Shown piece after piece: positions 45,373 through 53,532 of a DNA stretch of 64,000 bases. The number at the start of each line of letters is the position of its first letter. Within the stretch, counting starts at the first letter, position 1. A program made the translations under genes and the position numbers. The stretch is from Williamsia sterculiae (GTDB lineage: Bacteria > Actinomycetota > Actinomycetes > Mycobacteriales > Mycobacteriaceae), in NCBI RefSeq assembly GCF_900156495.1, contig NZ_FTNT01000005.1, positions 126,148 through 190,147 on the forward strand, given 5' to 3'. The notes under the pieces were generated by a model. That model searched no databases and had not been told where the DNA came from. It was given only the letters and a program-made list of their open reading frames with translations.

Positions 45373-46584
45373 ATGCCTCGATTTTCGGCCGGCGGACGAG
45401 AGGACGCGTCGATCCTGCACGCGGACCTCGACTCGTTCTATGCCTCGGTGGAGCAGCGTGACGACCCCGCCCTGCGTGGGCGACCGGTGATCGTCGGGAT
45501 GGGCGTGGTGCTCGCCGCGAGCTACGAGGCCAAAGCACACGGCGTCCGCACGCCGATGAACGGTCGTGAGGCCCTCGCCCTGTGTCCATCGGCGGTGGTC
45601 GTGCGGCCCCGCTTCGATGCGTACACCGCGGCTTCGCGGACGGTCTTCGATGTCTTCGCCGACACCACCCCGCTGGTGGAGGGGATATCGGTCGATGAGG
45701 CGTTCCTCGACGTCGGTGGTCTGCGGCGCCTCCGTGGGACCCCGGTGGAGATCGCCGACCGCTTACGCGCAGAGGTGCGCGATCGGGCGGGTCTGCCCAT
45801 CACCGTCGGGGTCGCCCGGACCAAATTCCTGGCCAAGGTGGCCAGTGCCGTCGGCAAACCCGACGGACTGCTGGAGGTGCCACCCGACGGCGAACTCGAG
45901 TTCCTGCATCCGCTACCCGTCGAACGACTCTGGGGCGTAGGTGCGGTCACCTCCCGCAAGCTCCGTGAGGCCGGAATCGGCACCGTCGGCGACCTCGCCG
46001 CCACCGGGGAGACGACCCTCGGCTCGCTGCTCGGGCGGGCAGCGGGTCGCCATCTCCACGCACTGTCGATGGCCCGCGACCCCCGGCCGGTGCAGGTGGG
46101 CACCCGGCGCCGATCCATCGGCTCCCAGCGTGCCCTCGGCCGCCGCCCCAAGGGCCCGGCCGAACTGGAGGCCACCGTCGTCGCCATCGTCGATCGACTC
46201 GGCAAACGATTGCGCGCGGCCGAACGGATCTGTCGAACCGTGGTGCTACGCCTCCGTTTCGACGACTTCACCCGCGCAACCCGATCGCACACGCTGTTCG
46301 AGGCGACCGACCGGACCGACGTGCTGATGACCGCGGGCCGCGGCTTGCTGGCCGATGCGTCACCGCTGATCTCCGAACGCGGATGCACCCTGATCGGACT
46401 GTCGCTGACCAACCTCGGCGACACGTTGTCGGTACAACTGGCACTGCCCTTCGAGGAGCACCATCGCGAAGAACTCGACATCGCGATGGACGGTCTACGC
46501 GACCGCTTCGGCTCGTCGGCGCTGACCCGCGCGGTGCTGTTGGGTCGCGACGACGGGATGCAGGTGCCGATGCTGCCCGACTGA
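45373..46584 (+). CDS. dinB: DNA polymerase IV (Y-family translesion polymerase)
   Basis: 403 aa. Palm/fingers: ILHADLDSFYASVEQ with the first catalytic Asp, ASYEAKAHGVRTPM, and ISVDEAFLDV with the catalytic Asp-Glu. Then the helix-hairpin-helix thumb (LWGVGAVTSRKLREAGI) and little-finger domain (QRALGRRPKG). The C-terminus ends MQVPMLPD and lacks an obvious QxxLxLF clamp motif; QLALPF at about residue 360 may serve. ATG 45373 directly follows a LexA box, so expression is expected to be damage-inducible. Confidence 0.93.
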   Translation: MPRFSAGGREDASILHADLDSFYASVEQRDDPALRGRPVIVGMGVVLAASYEAKAHGVRTPMNGREALALCPSAVVVRPRFDAYTAASRTVFDVFADTTPLVEGISVDEAFLDVGGLRRLRGTPVEIADRLRAEVRDRAGLPITVGVARTKFLAKVASAVGKPDGLLEVPPDGELEFLHPLPVERLWGVGAVTSRKLREAGIGTVGDLAATGETTLGSLLGRAAGRHLHALSMARDPRPVQVGTRRRSIGSQRALGRRPKGPAELEATVVAIVDRLGKRLRAAERICRTVVLRLRFDDFTRATRSHTLFEATDRTDVLMTAGRGLLADASPLISERGCTLIGLSLTNLGDTLSVQLALPFEEHHREELDIAMDGLRDRFGSSALTRAVLLGRDDGMQVPMLPD

Positions 46585-46590
46585 GCCGCG

Positions 46591-46956
46591 CTAGTCGACC
46601 GCCGGATCCCCGGGGTGGGCGTCCTGGAAGTCGGCCACCGAACCACTGTGCTCATAACCCCACTGGTTCAGCGCCTCGATGGGGTCGATCAACGTACCGC
46701 CGAGTTCGGTCAGTCGGTAGGACACCTGCCCCGATGTCACGATGCGATCGACCAATCCGTAGCCCTGCAACTTGCGGAGCGTCTGCGTGAGCACCTTGCG
46801 GGAGACACCGCCGATCACCTCGGCGAGCTCACCGTGGCGACGGGGTCGCTGGCCGAGCGCGAACAGCACCAGCACCGACCACTTGTCACCCATGATCTCG
46901 ACCGTCAGCCGAGCCGGACAGTCGACGAGCTGACCGGACTTCGCCGTGGACTCCAC
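46591..46956 (-). CDS. HxlR-family regulator
   Basis: 121 aa single HxlR domain: CPARLTVEIMGDKWSVLVLF, VSRKVLTQTLRKLQGYGLVDR, YRLTELGGTLIDPIEALNQWG. The Cys of the opening DCPAR motif is conserved in redox- or electrophile-sensing members. GTG 46956 lies 6 nt after TACCTT (46968-46963), leaderless. It is divergent from a quinone oxidoreductase, the usual partner of such regulators. Confidence 0.9.
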   Translation of the reverse strand: MESTAKSGQLVDCPARLTVEIMGDKWSVLVLFALGQRPRRHGELAEVIGGVSRKVLTQTLRKLQGYGLVDRIVTSGQVSYRLTELGGTLIDPIEALNQWGYEHSGSVADFQDAHPGDPAVD

Positions 46957-47053
46957 ACCTCGAAGGTACCAACCGGTAACCGGGGACTTCCTAGCGTCGT
47001 GTGTGCCCGGTCCACACCCGGAATCGCGGCCTGTCACGAAGATCGGAGTTTCC

Positions 47054-48034
47054 ATGTCACGAGTCGTCGTCTTCGACGAGACCGGTGCACCCGACGTCCT
47101 GCGCGTCGTCGACGAGTTCGTCGATGAACCGGGCCCGGGCGAGGTGCGCATCCGCATCGAGGCCGTCGGAGTGAACCGGCTCGACGCGATGATGCGTACC
47201 GGTGGCTACCCGCGACCGATCCGCTCGCCGCACACCCGCCTCGGTTGTGAGGGAACCGGGATCATCGACGCGATCGGTGACGGTGTCGAGGGCTGGGAGG
47301 TCGGTGACGCCGTCATCGTCGCGGCGTTGCCGACCATGGACCTCAACGGCACCTATGCCGACCACACGGTGGTACCGGCCGATGCCGTCGTCACCCGCCC
47401 CGACGGGCTCGACCCGACACACGCTGCGGCGCTCTGGGTCGGCGGCTCCACCGCATATGGCGCGCTGATCGAGAAGGCCGGTATGCGCCCCGCCGACCAC
47501 GTGCTGATCACCGCCGCTTCCAGCGGGGTGGGACTCGCGGCGATACAGGTGGCCAACCAGATCGGAGCGACCCCCATCGCGGTCACCCGGCGCAGCGCCA
47601 AGCGGGATGCGCTGCTGGCCGCCGGAGCGGCCGCGGTGATCGCCACCGACACCGACGACCTGGCCGACGAGGTACGTCGTCTGACCCGAGGCGTCGGGGC
47701 CGATATCATCCTGGACTCGGTGATGGGCCCCGGTCTGTCCGGCCTGGCGCAGAACGTCAGGGCCGGCGGCACCCTGGTCACCGTCGGGTGGCTCGACCCG
47801 CGTCCGGCCCCCTTCCCGATGACCGGACCGCTCACCATCCACCGCTACGTCGGGTTCGAGTTGCTCGCAGACCCGGCCGCGGTCCGACGGATGGCCGCCT
47901 TCCTCGGCGCGGGGGTGCGTAGCGGGACCCTGATCCCGACGATCGACTCGGTGTTCACCCTCGACGATGTGGTGGACGCTCACCGGCGCCTCGACACCGG
48001 TGATCTGCTCGGCAAGATCGTGCTGACCACGTGA
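47054..48034 (+). CDS. Zinc-independent quinone oxidoreductase-like MDR protein
   Basis: 326 aa medium-chain reductase. N-terminal GroES-like fold (FVDEPGPGEVRIRIEAVGVNRLD within residues about 23-45), LGCEGTGIIDAIGDGVEGW, then the Rossmann motif ITAASSGVGLAAIQVANQIG. Zinc ligands of alcohol dehydrogenases are absent. NADPH-dependent reduction of quinones or enones is likely. The ATG follows GGAG. Regulated, by position, by the divergent HxlR protein. Its stop codon abuts a decayed ino1 fragment at 48041. Confidence 0.88.
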   Translation: MSRVVVFDETGAPDVLRVVDEFVDEPGPGEVRIRIEAVGVNRLDAMMRTGGYPRPIRSPHTRLGCEGTGIIDAIGDGVEGWEVGDAVIVAALPTMDLNGTYADHTVVPADAVVTRPDGLDPTHAAALWVGGSTAYGALIEKAGMRPADHVLITAASSGVGLAAIQVANQIGATPIAVTRRSAKRDALLAAGAAAVIATDTDDLADEVRRLTRGVGADIILDSVMGPGLSGLAQNVRAGGTLVTVGWLDPRPAPFPMTGPLTIHRYVGFELLADPAAVRRMAAFLGAGVRSGTLIPTIDSVFTLDDVVDAHRRLDTGDLLGKIVLTT

Positions 48035-48040
48035 TCCGTT

Positions 48041-48117
48041 GGCCCGCAGGGCATCGACGATTGGGGGGAGTCCCAGATCTCGAGCTAGTACTCCAGGTTC
48101 AGCGATACGTCACCGAA
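48041..48117 (-). pseudogene. Decayed internal fragment of ino1
   Basis: On the minus strand 48117-48061 reads FGDVSLNLEY-stop-LEIWDSP, against [18 protein letters not shown] in intact ino1 (51200-51145): four substitutions and one inserted base in 57 positions. After a 13-nt deletion it continues IVDALRA against IIDAVRA (48061-48041 vs 51131-51111). The TAG in place of a Lys codon and the frameshift show it is dead. It lies exactly between the quinone oxidoreductase stop and the CHAT gene, at the opposite edge of the low-GC island from intact ino1. Confidence 0.85.
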
Positions 48118-48142
48118 CTGATTAAGAGGCGAAGAGATTCCA

Positions 48143-50632
48143 TCAAGCGGTATCCAACCTAACGCCCATAAAACCAAATGCAGCCCAATCGTAAAAGTCA
48201 AACGCCTTTACGTCAGCGCTACCCGCCAGTGTGGGTGCACCATACTTGTTGAAGGTTTCGTTCGCGCGGCCAATGGACGTCTCCCGAAGCCAGGCCAGTG
48301 CACGGACGTAGCTTTCGTAAGCGTCATCTATACCGAATTCATCAGATGAACCGAACCCTTTGGTGCTCAGGGATTCGTAGAAGGCTGCTGCGAAACCGAA
48401 TCCTACAGGATCGCTAATCGCCCAAGTAGTTCCGATCGTCGCGCAAACCCCAGCGTAGTACGATGCAGTCTGGATGCTTAGCATCTCATCATCATTTCGT
48501 GCCAGACCGGACTCGCAGGACCCAAAATATGCGAGAGCTGCGCAGGCCTCTATCGAGAGGATCTGCATAACGCTTACGGGCTGACCATGCGTAAACAAGC
48601 TTGACTGCAGAGGGTCGAAACTCGACTTAGAATGGCCAGTGAAGTGTAAGATCGTCGCCGTCCGCAGCGACTCGGTAATTGAGCCCGCTGTCGCGTCGTG
48701 CGTTACGACCTCCCAGGTTTCTGGGACCGACTTCTTAACTAAAGCGGGTTCGTGCTTTGACCAGTTTAGGGGTGGAATGCCGGCTACGTCATACGCCGCC
48801 TCAATCGCTATCGTACGCAACAAGCGCTTTGAGCTCGGCCGCCTGTTCTCGAGTTCGTACGCCACGGATCGAGATGGCACGGTAGTAATCCGCTTTGTGC
48901 CTTCAAGCAGCCGAGTGCCCAGATCGCCAACAGCCCACAGTGGAAAACCCTGGTAATAGCCGCCAGGTATAAGAGCGACAACATCCGTCGTATTCTTGCA
49001 GATCCAAGCGCTTAGCTCGGTCAACATAGACTCAATCCGCTGAGCCGAACTCCTCGCCGCGGCTCGGTCAGCCGATCCAGCTACTAGCAGGCCTCCGAGA
49101 GCGAAACTCATTAACTCGCCGGTCAGGTCTTTCCCTGAAAGCTTAGGAAAACAGGCACCCGAGAAGCGGTCGTTTTGTCGCACAATGGCGTAGCTCGACT
49201 GTGGGCTATGTGTAACGTGGACCCATGAAATCTCGTCGCTAAAAGAGTCGAACAGAGTCGGATCGTTGGCAATCGTTTTCGATGACTTAAGCCCGCGTGA
49301 CGCCTCAAGCATTAGGTAGGCGTCTTTCCAAGCCTCCAACCTCGCAAGTTGGCAAGCTGCAAACCTAAACGATAACTGATCGCTTCTAAGAACGGATTGG
49401 ATGTCGTCTTCTGACCACATTGCCCTGAAAAACACTAAACACTGGTAGATCCGCCTACACAATCGAAGAATGTCCTCATCGGAGAGAGCGACAGCGAGAT
49501 CCTCCCAAGAGATTAGGGGGGTTACTGCGTTAAAGAATACTTCCTTCTGGCCGGAATCCCAGATGCTGTCAAGGGCGCGAATAGGTGGCGCAGGAGGGCC
49601 TCCGCACGCCGTAATTGCGGATCGTAATTTGAACAGCGCCAGTTCGAGTGTGTCGTGCTTTAACGTGCTTGCGCCTAAGTAGGCTTCAGCGGCTTCCATA
49701 TCTGTACTGAAATCCGGCACTGCGTCGATCGCGCTGCTCACAACCGCGGGTTCGCTTGGAAGCCACTCTGGCTCATCGGCATATCCAAAAACGATCGGGT
49801 TCGCCCTTGCGAGGCGTGCGTATTCTGCGGTAGGAATCCCCCAATCTTCTGGATTCGTGTCGCTCGATGGGACGCAGGATTCATACTTGGTGTGTCGAGC
49901 TCGAACGACCTCAAAACTGAACCAGTCGAGCAGTAGCTCGAGTACGTTCTGATGATAGGTGGCTTTGAGCCCCACGGGAATCGAGTCAAGCTTCTTGAAA
50001 ACTCGCATGGCACGTTTAAGGTAAAGGCGGGCCCGCGAATACGCGAGGGTTTTCTCCGAATCTCTCAAGTAGCTAGCCATTCTCCGCTCGGCCAATGCCA
50101 AATTGAAAGCGCTATACGCGTAGTCGGCGCTGTTCTTCCTTCGCATCGAAATGGTTTGATTGCAGAGTTTCCTGGCGTGATGCAATTGATCCCGCGACGG
50201 CGTGGACATCTCTAGAAGGCATAACGCGCCGTTTGTCAGCGCGATAGCGGCCATCTCTCGATCGCGGTGTTGCTGGCAAAATTCGCCAAGTTGCAAAAAT
50301 AGCTCGCTGGCCCTAGCGCGAAATATATCGCGTTTGGGTGCCTGAACTGATGCCAGGAGCTGCGCATACCGGCTAAGCGCATCTTTTTCTAAATAGTAGA
50401 ATTTATTGTCGCGGGCTACGGACACGCATTCTCCGTAGAGTTGTGCAGCCTCCTGAGCATCGGCGGGTGATGCAGATTGCACGTTGAGCAGGTTTGCTCT
50501 GTCGAGCTTTGGTTCCGCGAGGGTTCGAATCGCGTCATTGCTCAACCCTGAATATTTCCCCGGGTTCATGCCCCCGTCGTAGGCAGCCTCAATCTCGCTA
50601 AGAAGTTGGTGCGTTGGCGAAGACACGCTCAC
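48143..50632 (-). CDS. CHAT-domain protease with helical/TPR-like N-terminus
   Basis: 829 aa. The C-terminal caspase-like CHAT domain has the His in ILHFTGHSKSSFDP (His667) and Cys in LAYFGSCESGLARND (Cys706), the expected dyad order and motifs (G-H-S, G-S-C-E-S-G). Other CHAT blocks: VALIPGGYYQGFPLWAVGD, GVCATIGTTWAISDP and the terminal WAAFGFMGV. Residues about 40-300 are Ala/Leu/Arg-rich helices of TPR-like spacing. No signal peptide; cytosolic. Its DNA is clearly poorer in GC than all neighbours, with codons ending in A/T, indicating recent transfer. Start: GTG 50632, or GTG 50626, 6 nt after TACCAT (50638-50633). CHAT proteases with TPRs occur in defence systems (e.g. gRAMP-TPR-CHAT); the partner or substrate here is unknown. 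Confidence 0.88.
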   Translation of the reverse strand: MSVSSPTHQLLSEIEAAYDGGMNPGKYSGLSNDAIRTLAEPKLDRANLLNVQSASPADAQEAAQLYGECVSVARDNKFYYLEKDALSRYAQLLASVQAPKRDIFRARASELFLQLGEFCQQHRDREMAAIALTNGALCLLEMSTPSRDQLHHARKLCNQTISMRRKNSADYAYSAFNLALAERRMASYLRDSEKTLAYSRARLYLKRAMRVFKKLDSIPVGLKATYHQNVLELLLDWFSFEVVRARHTKYESCVPSSDTNPEDWGIPTAEYARLARANPIVFGYADEPEWLPSEPAVVSSAIDAVPDFSTDMEAAEAYLGASTLKHDTLELALFKLRSAITACGGPPAPPIRALDSIWDSGQKEVFFNAVTPLISWEDLAVALSDEDILRLCRRIYQCLVFFRAMWSEDDIQSVLRSDQLSFRFAACQLARLEAWKDAYLMLEASRGLKSSKTIANDPTLFDSFSDEISWVHVTHSPQSSYAIVRQNDRFSGACFPKLSGKDLTGELMSFALGGLLVAGSADRAAARSSAQRIESMLTELSAWICKNTTDVVALIPGGYYQGFPLWAVGDLGTRLLEGTKRITTVPSRSVAYELENRRPSSKRLLRTIAIEAAYDVAGIPPLNWSKHEPALVKKSVPETWEVVTHDATAGSITESLRTATILHFTGHSKSSFDPLQSSLFTHGQPVSVMQILSIEACAALAYFGSCESGLARNDDEMLSIQTASYYAGVCATIGTTWAISDPVGFGFAAAFYESLSTKGFGSSDEFGIDDAYESYVRALAWLRETSIGRANETFNKYGAPTLAGSADVKAFDFYDWAAFGFMGVRLDTA

Positions 50633-50914
50633 ATGGTAGATGCAGGACTGCTGCCCAACATTCGAGTACGTGCTGCGCGCGCTGATACGAATCTAGACGG
50701 TTGCGCTGCCCCGGCCCGCAACCCCCGACGAAACGCCGGGTGTCACCACATACCGTCTAGGGGCAATTCAGGTCGCTACCTCAGGATTGCTGTTACCTAC
50801 GCGCGTCATGCCACCTATTGCTCGAATGAGAGCAACTGGTGCGGATGTGGTTCAGGCCAAGACGGCTACCCACGCGGAGTTCCGCGATCGTGAGTGAACT
50901 GGACGTACCTGTAG
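50633..50914. other. Upstream region of the CHAT gene with a 9-bp inverted repeat
   Basis: This is most of a 337-bp gap without a gene. It contains CTAGACGGT (50693-50701) and its exact complement ACCGTCTAG (50752-50760) separated by 50 bp, and the CHAT -10 hexamer TACCAT (50638-50633 minus). The inverted repeat might be a regulatory structure or the end of an old insertion. Small open frames here show no coding signs. Base composition returns to the chromosomal GC level near 50900. Confidence 0.45.
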
Positions 50915-50961
50915 ATCGACGACGGCCCGTCGCCTCGCCGAGGCGACGGGCCGTCGTCGAT
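50915..50961 (-). terminator. Terminator hairpin after ino1
   Basis: Perfect 21-bp stem (50915-50935 with 50941-50961) and loop CGCCG, 8 nt beyond the ino1 stop. The strongest hairpin in the window; also marks the right boundary of the low-GC island. Confidence 0.85.
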
Positions 50962-50969
50962 GACGACGA

Positions 50970-52067
50970 TCAGGAATCGGCTCCGATGATGAACTCCTCC
51001 AGCTGCGTGCGCGCGACGTCGTCGGCGAGCTGCTTCGGGGGGCTCTTCATCAGGTAGGCCGAGGCCGGCAGCACGGGTCCGCCGATGCCGCGGTCCTGAG
51101 CGATCTTCGCGGCGCGAACGGCGTCGATGATGATGCCTGCCGAGTTGGGGGAGTCCCAGACCTCGAGCTTGTACTCCAGGTTCAGCGGCACGTCACCGAA
51201 AGCGCGACCCTCGAGGCGCACGTAGGCCCACTTGCGGTCGTCGAGCCATGCGACGTGGTCCGACGGCCCGATGTGGACGTTCTTGTCCTCGATCTTGCCG
51301 GCCAGCGAACCGTTGAGGTTGGAGGTCACGGCCTGGGTCTTGGAGACCTTCTTCGACTCCAGACGCTCACGCTCGAGCATGTTCTTGAAGTCCATGTTGC
51401 CGCCGACGTTGAGCTGGTAGGTGCGGTCCAGCGCCACGCCGCGGTCCTCGAACAGCTTGGCCATCACGCGGTGGGTGATGGTCGCGCCCACCTGGCTCTT
51501 GATGTCGTCACCGACGATCGGCACACCGGCCGCGCGGAACTTCTCGGCCCATTCGGGATCGGAGGCGATGAACACCGGCAGCGCGTTGACGAAGGCGACA
51601 CCAGCGTCGATGCAGCACTGTGCGTAGAACTTGTCGGCCTCGTCGGACCCGACCGGCAGATACGAGACCAGCACGTCGACGTCGTTGTCCTTGAGCGCCT
51701 GCACCACGTCCACACCGTCGCCGGGAGCCTCGGTGATGGTCTGCAGGTAGTACTTGCCCAGGCCGTCGAGCGTGTGCCCGCGCTGCACCTGCACACCGGT
51801 CGGCTCCACGTCGGAGATCTTGATGGTGTTGTTCTCCGACGCGAAGATCGCTTCCGAGAGGTCGAAACCGACCTTCTTGGCGTCCACGTCGAAGGCGGCG
51901 ACGAACTCGACGTCACGCACGTGGTACTGGCCGAACTTCACGTGCATGAGGCCCGGAACGGTGGCGTTCTCGTCGGCGTCCTTGTAGTACTGCACGCCCT
52001 GGACCAGGGATGAGGCGCAGTTTCCCACGCCCACGATGGCCACGCGCACTGTGTTTCGTTCACCCAT
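50970..52067 (-). CDS. ino1: Inositol-1-phosphate synthase
   Basis: 365 aa. NAD-binding [16 protein letters not shown] near the N-terminus, and the family blocks [47 protein letters not shown] and [19 protein letters not shown]. It turns glucose-6-phosphate into inositol-1-phosphate, the precursor of phosphatidylinositol mannosides, lipoarabinomannan and mycothiol. It starts 8 nt before the end of the PadR gene (overlap), as Rv0046c-Rv0047c. A decayed copy of 51111-51200 lies at 48041-48117; the stretch 50970-51200 may therefore have been replaced by an integrated element (inference). Confidence 0.96.
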   Translation of the reverse strand: MGERNTVRVAIVGVGNCASSLVQGVQYYKDADENATVPGLMHVKFGQYHVRDVEFVAAFDVDAKKVGFDLSEAIFASENNTIKISDVEPTGVQVQRGHTLDGLGKYYLQTITEAPGDGVDVVQALKDNDVDVLVSYLPVGSDEADKFYAQCCIDAGVAFVNALPVFIASDPEWAEKFRAAGVPIVGDDIKSQVGATITHRVMAKLFEDRGVALDRTYQLNVGGNMDFKNMLERERLESKKVSKTQAVTSNLNGSLAGKIEDKNVHIGPSDHVAWLDDRKWAYVRLEGRAFGDVPLNLEYKLEVWDSPNSAGIIIDAVRAAKIAQDRGIGGPVLPASAYLMKSPPKQLADDVARTQLEEFIIGADS

Positions 52068-52743
52068 GGTCGGGCTCTCCTTCTACTTTCGGTGTAACTG
52101 GTCGTGCCGTGCCGGTCGTGGCCGGCTCCGCAGTTGTGGTGGCGGGTGCGGCGTCGATGCCGTCCGCCATGTCGAATCCGGCCCCCGGATCCCCGGGGAG
52201 GTCGGCGACGCCCTCGGGGCCCACCCCGGACGTCTCCGCCGCGATGAGCTCGTTGAGCCATCGCACCTCGCGTTCACTGGACTCCAGGCTCAGCTGATGC
52301 AGCTGCCGGGTGTAGCGGTCGACCGCTCGGTTCGACCGTCCGACGGCTTCGCGAAGCCCTTCGCGGCGCTCCTCGACCTGACGGCGGCGGCCTTCCAGGA
52401 TCCGCATCCGGGCGACGGCCGGGGTGCGACTGAAGAACGCGAGGTGCACGCCGAACCCGTCGTCGGTGTAGTTCTGCGGGCCGGTGTCGGCCACCAGTTC
52501 GGTGAACCGCTGCCGACCGTCGGTCGTCAACCTGTAGACGCGACGGGCTCGGCGCTTCAGGGTTCCCTGTGGTCCCACCTCCTCGGCGATGAGGCCGTCG
52601 GCCTGCATACGCCGCAGGGTGGGGTACAGCGAGCCGTAGGAGAAGGCGCGGAACGCACCGAGCAGCCCGGTCAAGCGCTTGCGCAACTCGTACCCGTGCA
52701 TCGGGGACTCCAGCAGCAGTCCCAGGATCGCCAGCTCGAGCAT
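52060..52743 (-). CDS. PadR-family regulator
   Basis: 227 aa. N-terminal PadR winged helix: [52 protein letters not shown]; then a long helical C-terminal domain ([19 protein letters not shown]) and an Ala/Thr/Pro tail. ATG 52743 has GGAGGTGGTG upstream. It overlaps ino1 by 8 nt and is likely its co-transcribed regulator. Dyads upstream are candidate autoregulatory sites. Confidence 0.92.
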   Translation of the reverse strand: MLELAILGLLLESPMHGYELRKRLTGLLGAFRAFSYGSLYPTLRRMQADGLIAEEVGPQGTLKRRARRVYRLTTDGRQRFTELVADTGPQNYTDDGFGVHLAFFSRTPAVARMRILEGRRRQVEERREGLREAVGRSNRAVDRYTRQLHQLSLESSEREVRWLNELIAAETSGVGPEGVADLPGDPGAGFDMADGIDAAPATTTAEPATTGTARPVTPKVEGEPDHG

Positions 52744-52760
52744 TCCCGCACCACCTCCTG

Positions 52761-52825
52761 ATGTTTCCCGACATGTTGATCGAACGCGTCTGGGCGATGC
52801 TACCCCACAATGTATCGGGCCGATA
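52761..52825. promoter_or_regulatory. Candidate PadR operators upstream of padR-ino1
   Basis: ATGT-N6-ACAT (52761-52774), a PadR-like dyad, and TATCGG-G-CCGATA (52813-52825), a perfect 6-bp-arm palindrome. Both lie just upstream of the PadR start and probably regulate the padR-ino1 operon. Confidence 0.5.
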
Positions 52826-52964
52826 TAACCGGGTGGGTTGATCAGACGTGAATCACGGTCGACTCAGAGATGACGCGGGCGTCGACAGCACGTGATGACC
52901 TGTCCCGGCCGACGAATCGGGCGGGCGGGCGACCAGCGCCACCGCACGGACGTACCCTGGTCGG

Positions 52965-53369
52965 GTGCAACGACAGACCGTGGACTACGCGCTCCAGCGC
53001 AAGTCGGTGCTGGCCGGGGTCTACTCCGGGCGCACCGCGGTGGCTGAGGTCTGTGACGCCGACCCCTACCTGCTGCGTGCTGCGAAGTTCCACGGGCGGC
53101 CCAGCCCGGTGATGTGCCCGGTGTGCCGTAAGGAGCAGTTGACGCTGGTCTCGTGGGTGTACGGTGACAAACTCGGCCAGGTCAACGGGTCGGCTCGATC
53201 CCGCGAGGAGATCGGAAAGCTCGCGACCACCGCCGAGGAGTTCTCGGTCCATGTGGTGGAGGTCTGCCGCACCTGCCGGTGGAATCACCTGGTGCAGTCC
53301 TACATCGACGGATTACCTGCGCGGCCGCGTACCCGCCGCACCCGACGGGTGGCCGGAACAGGCGAGTGA
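52965..53369 (+). CDS. DUF5318 zinc-ribbon-like protein (Rv0049-like)
   Basis: 134 aa. Two Cys pairs, CPVCRKEQ and CRTCRWNH, could form a zinc ribbon; QRKSVLAGVYSGRTAVAEVCDADPYLL at the N-terminus (core VLAGVYSGRTAVAEVCDADP) is typical of DUF5318. Function unknown; conserved just upstream of ponA1 in mycolata. GTG 52965 lies 6 nt after TACCCT (52953-52958): leaderless. Confidence 0.85.
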   Translation: MQRQTVDYALQRKSVLAGVYSGRTAVAEVCDADPYLLRAAKFHGRPSPVMCPVCRKEQLTLVSWVYGDKLGQVNGSARSREEIGKLATTAEEFSVHVVEVCRTCRWNHLVQSYIDGLPARPRTRRTRRVAGTGE

Positions 53370-53532
53370 ATGCGCGGGGCGACGATGCATGAGGCGTATC
53401 CGTGCTGGTCAATGCCGGTGATGGCAAGGGAATCAGAGTGGCCCGCTATGTTGGAGCCCCGAGACGTGACCTGACCGGACGTTCGCGGGCACCTGGAGTC
53501 GCGCGGCGGTCGGGTGAGACGGAGAGGTACCT

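Noticed and set aside
50606-50893. Possible 95-codon gene on the plus strand upstream of CHAT as a partner gene
   Set aside because: No ribosome site, no recognisable domain, and it starts over the CHAT start; no support as a toxin or antitoxin partner.
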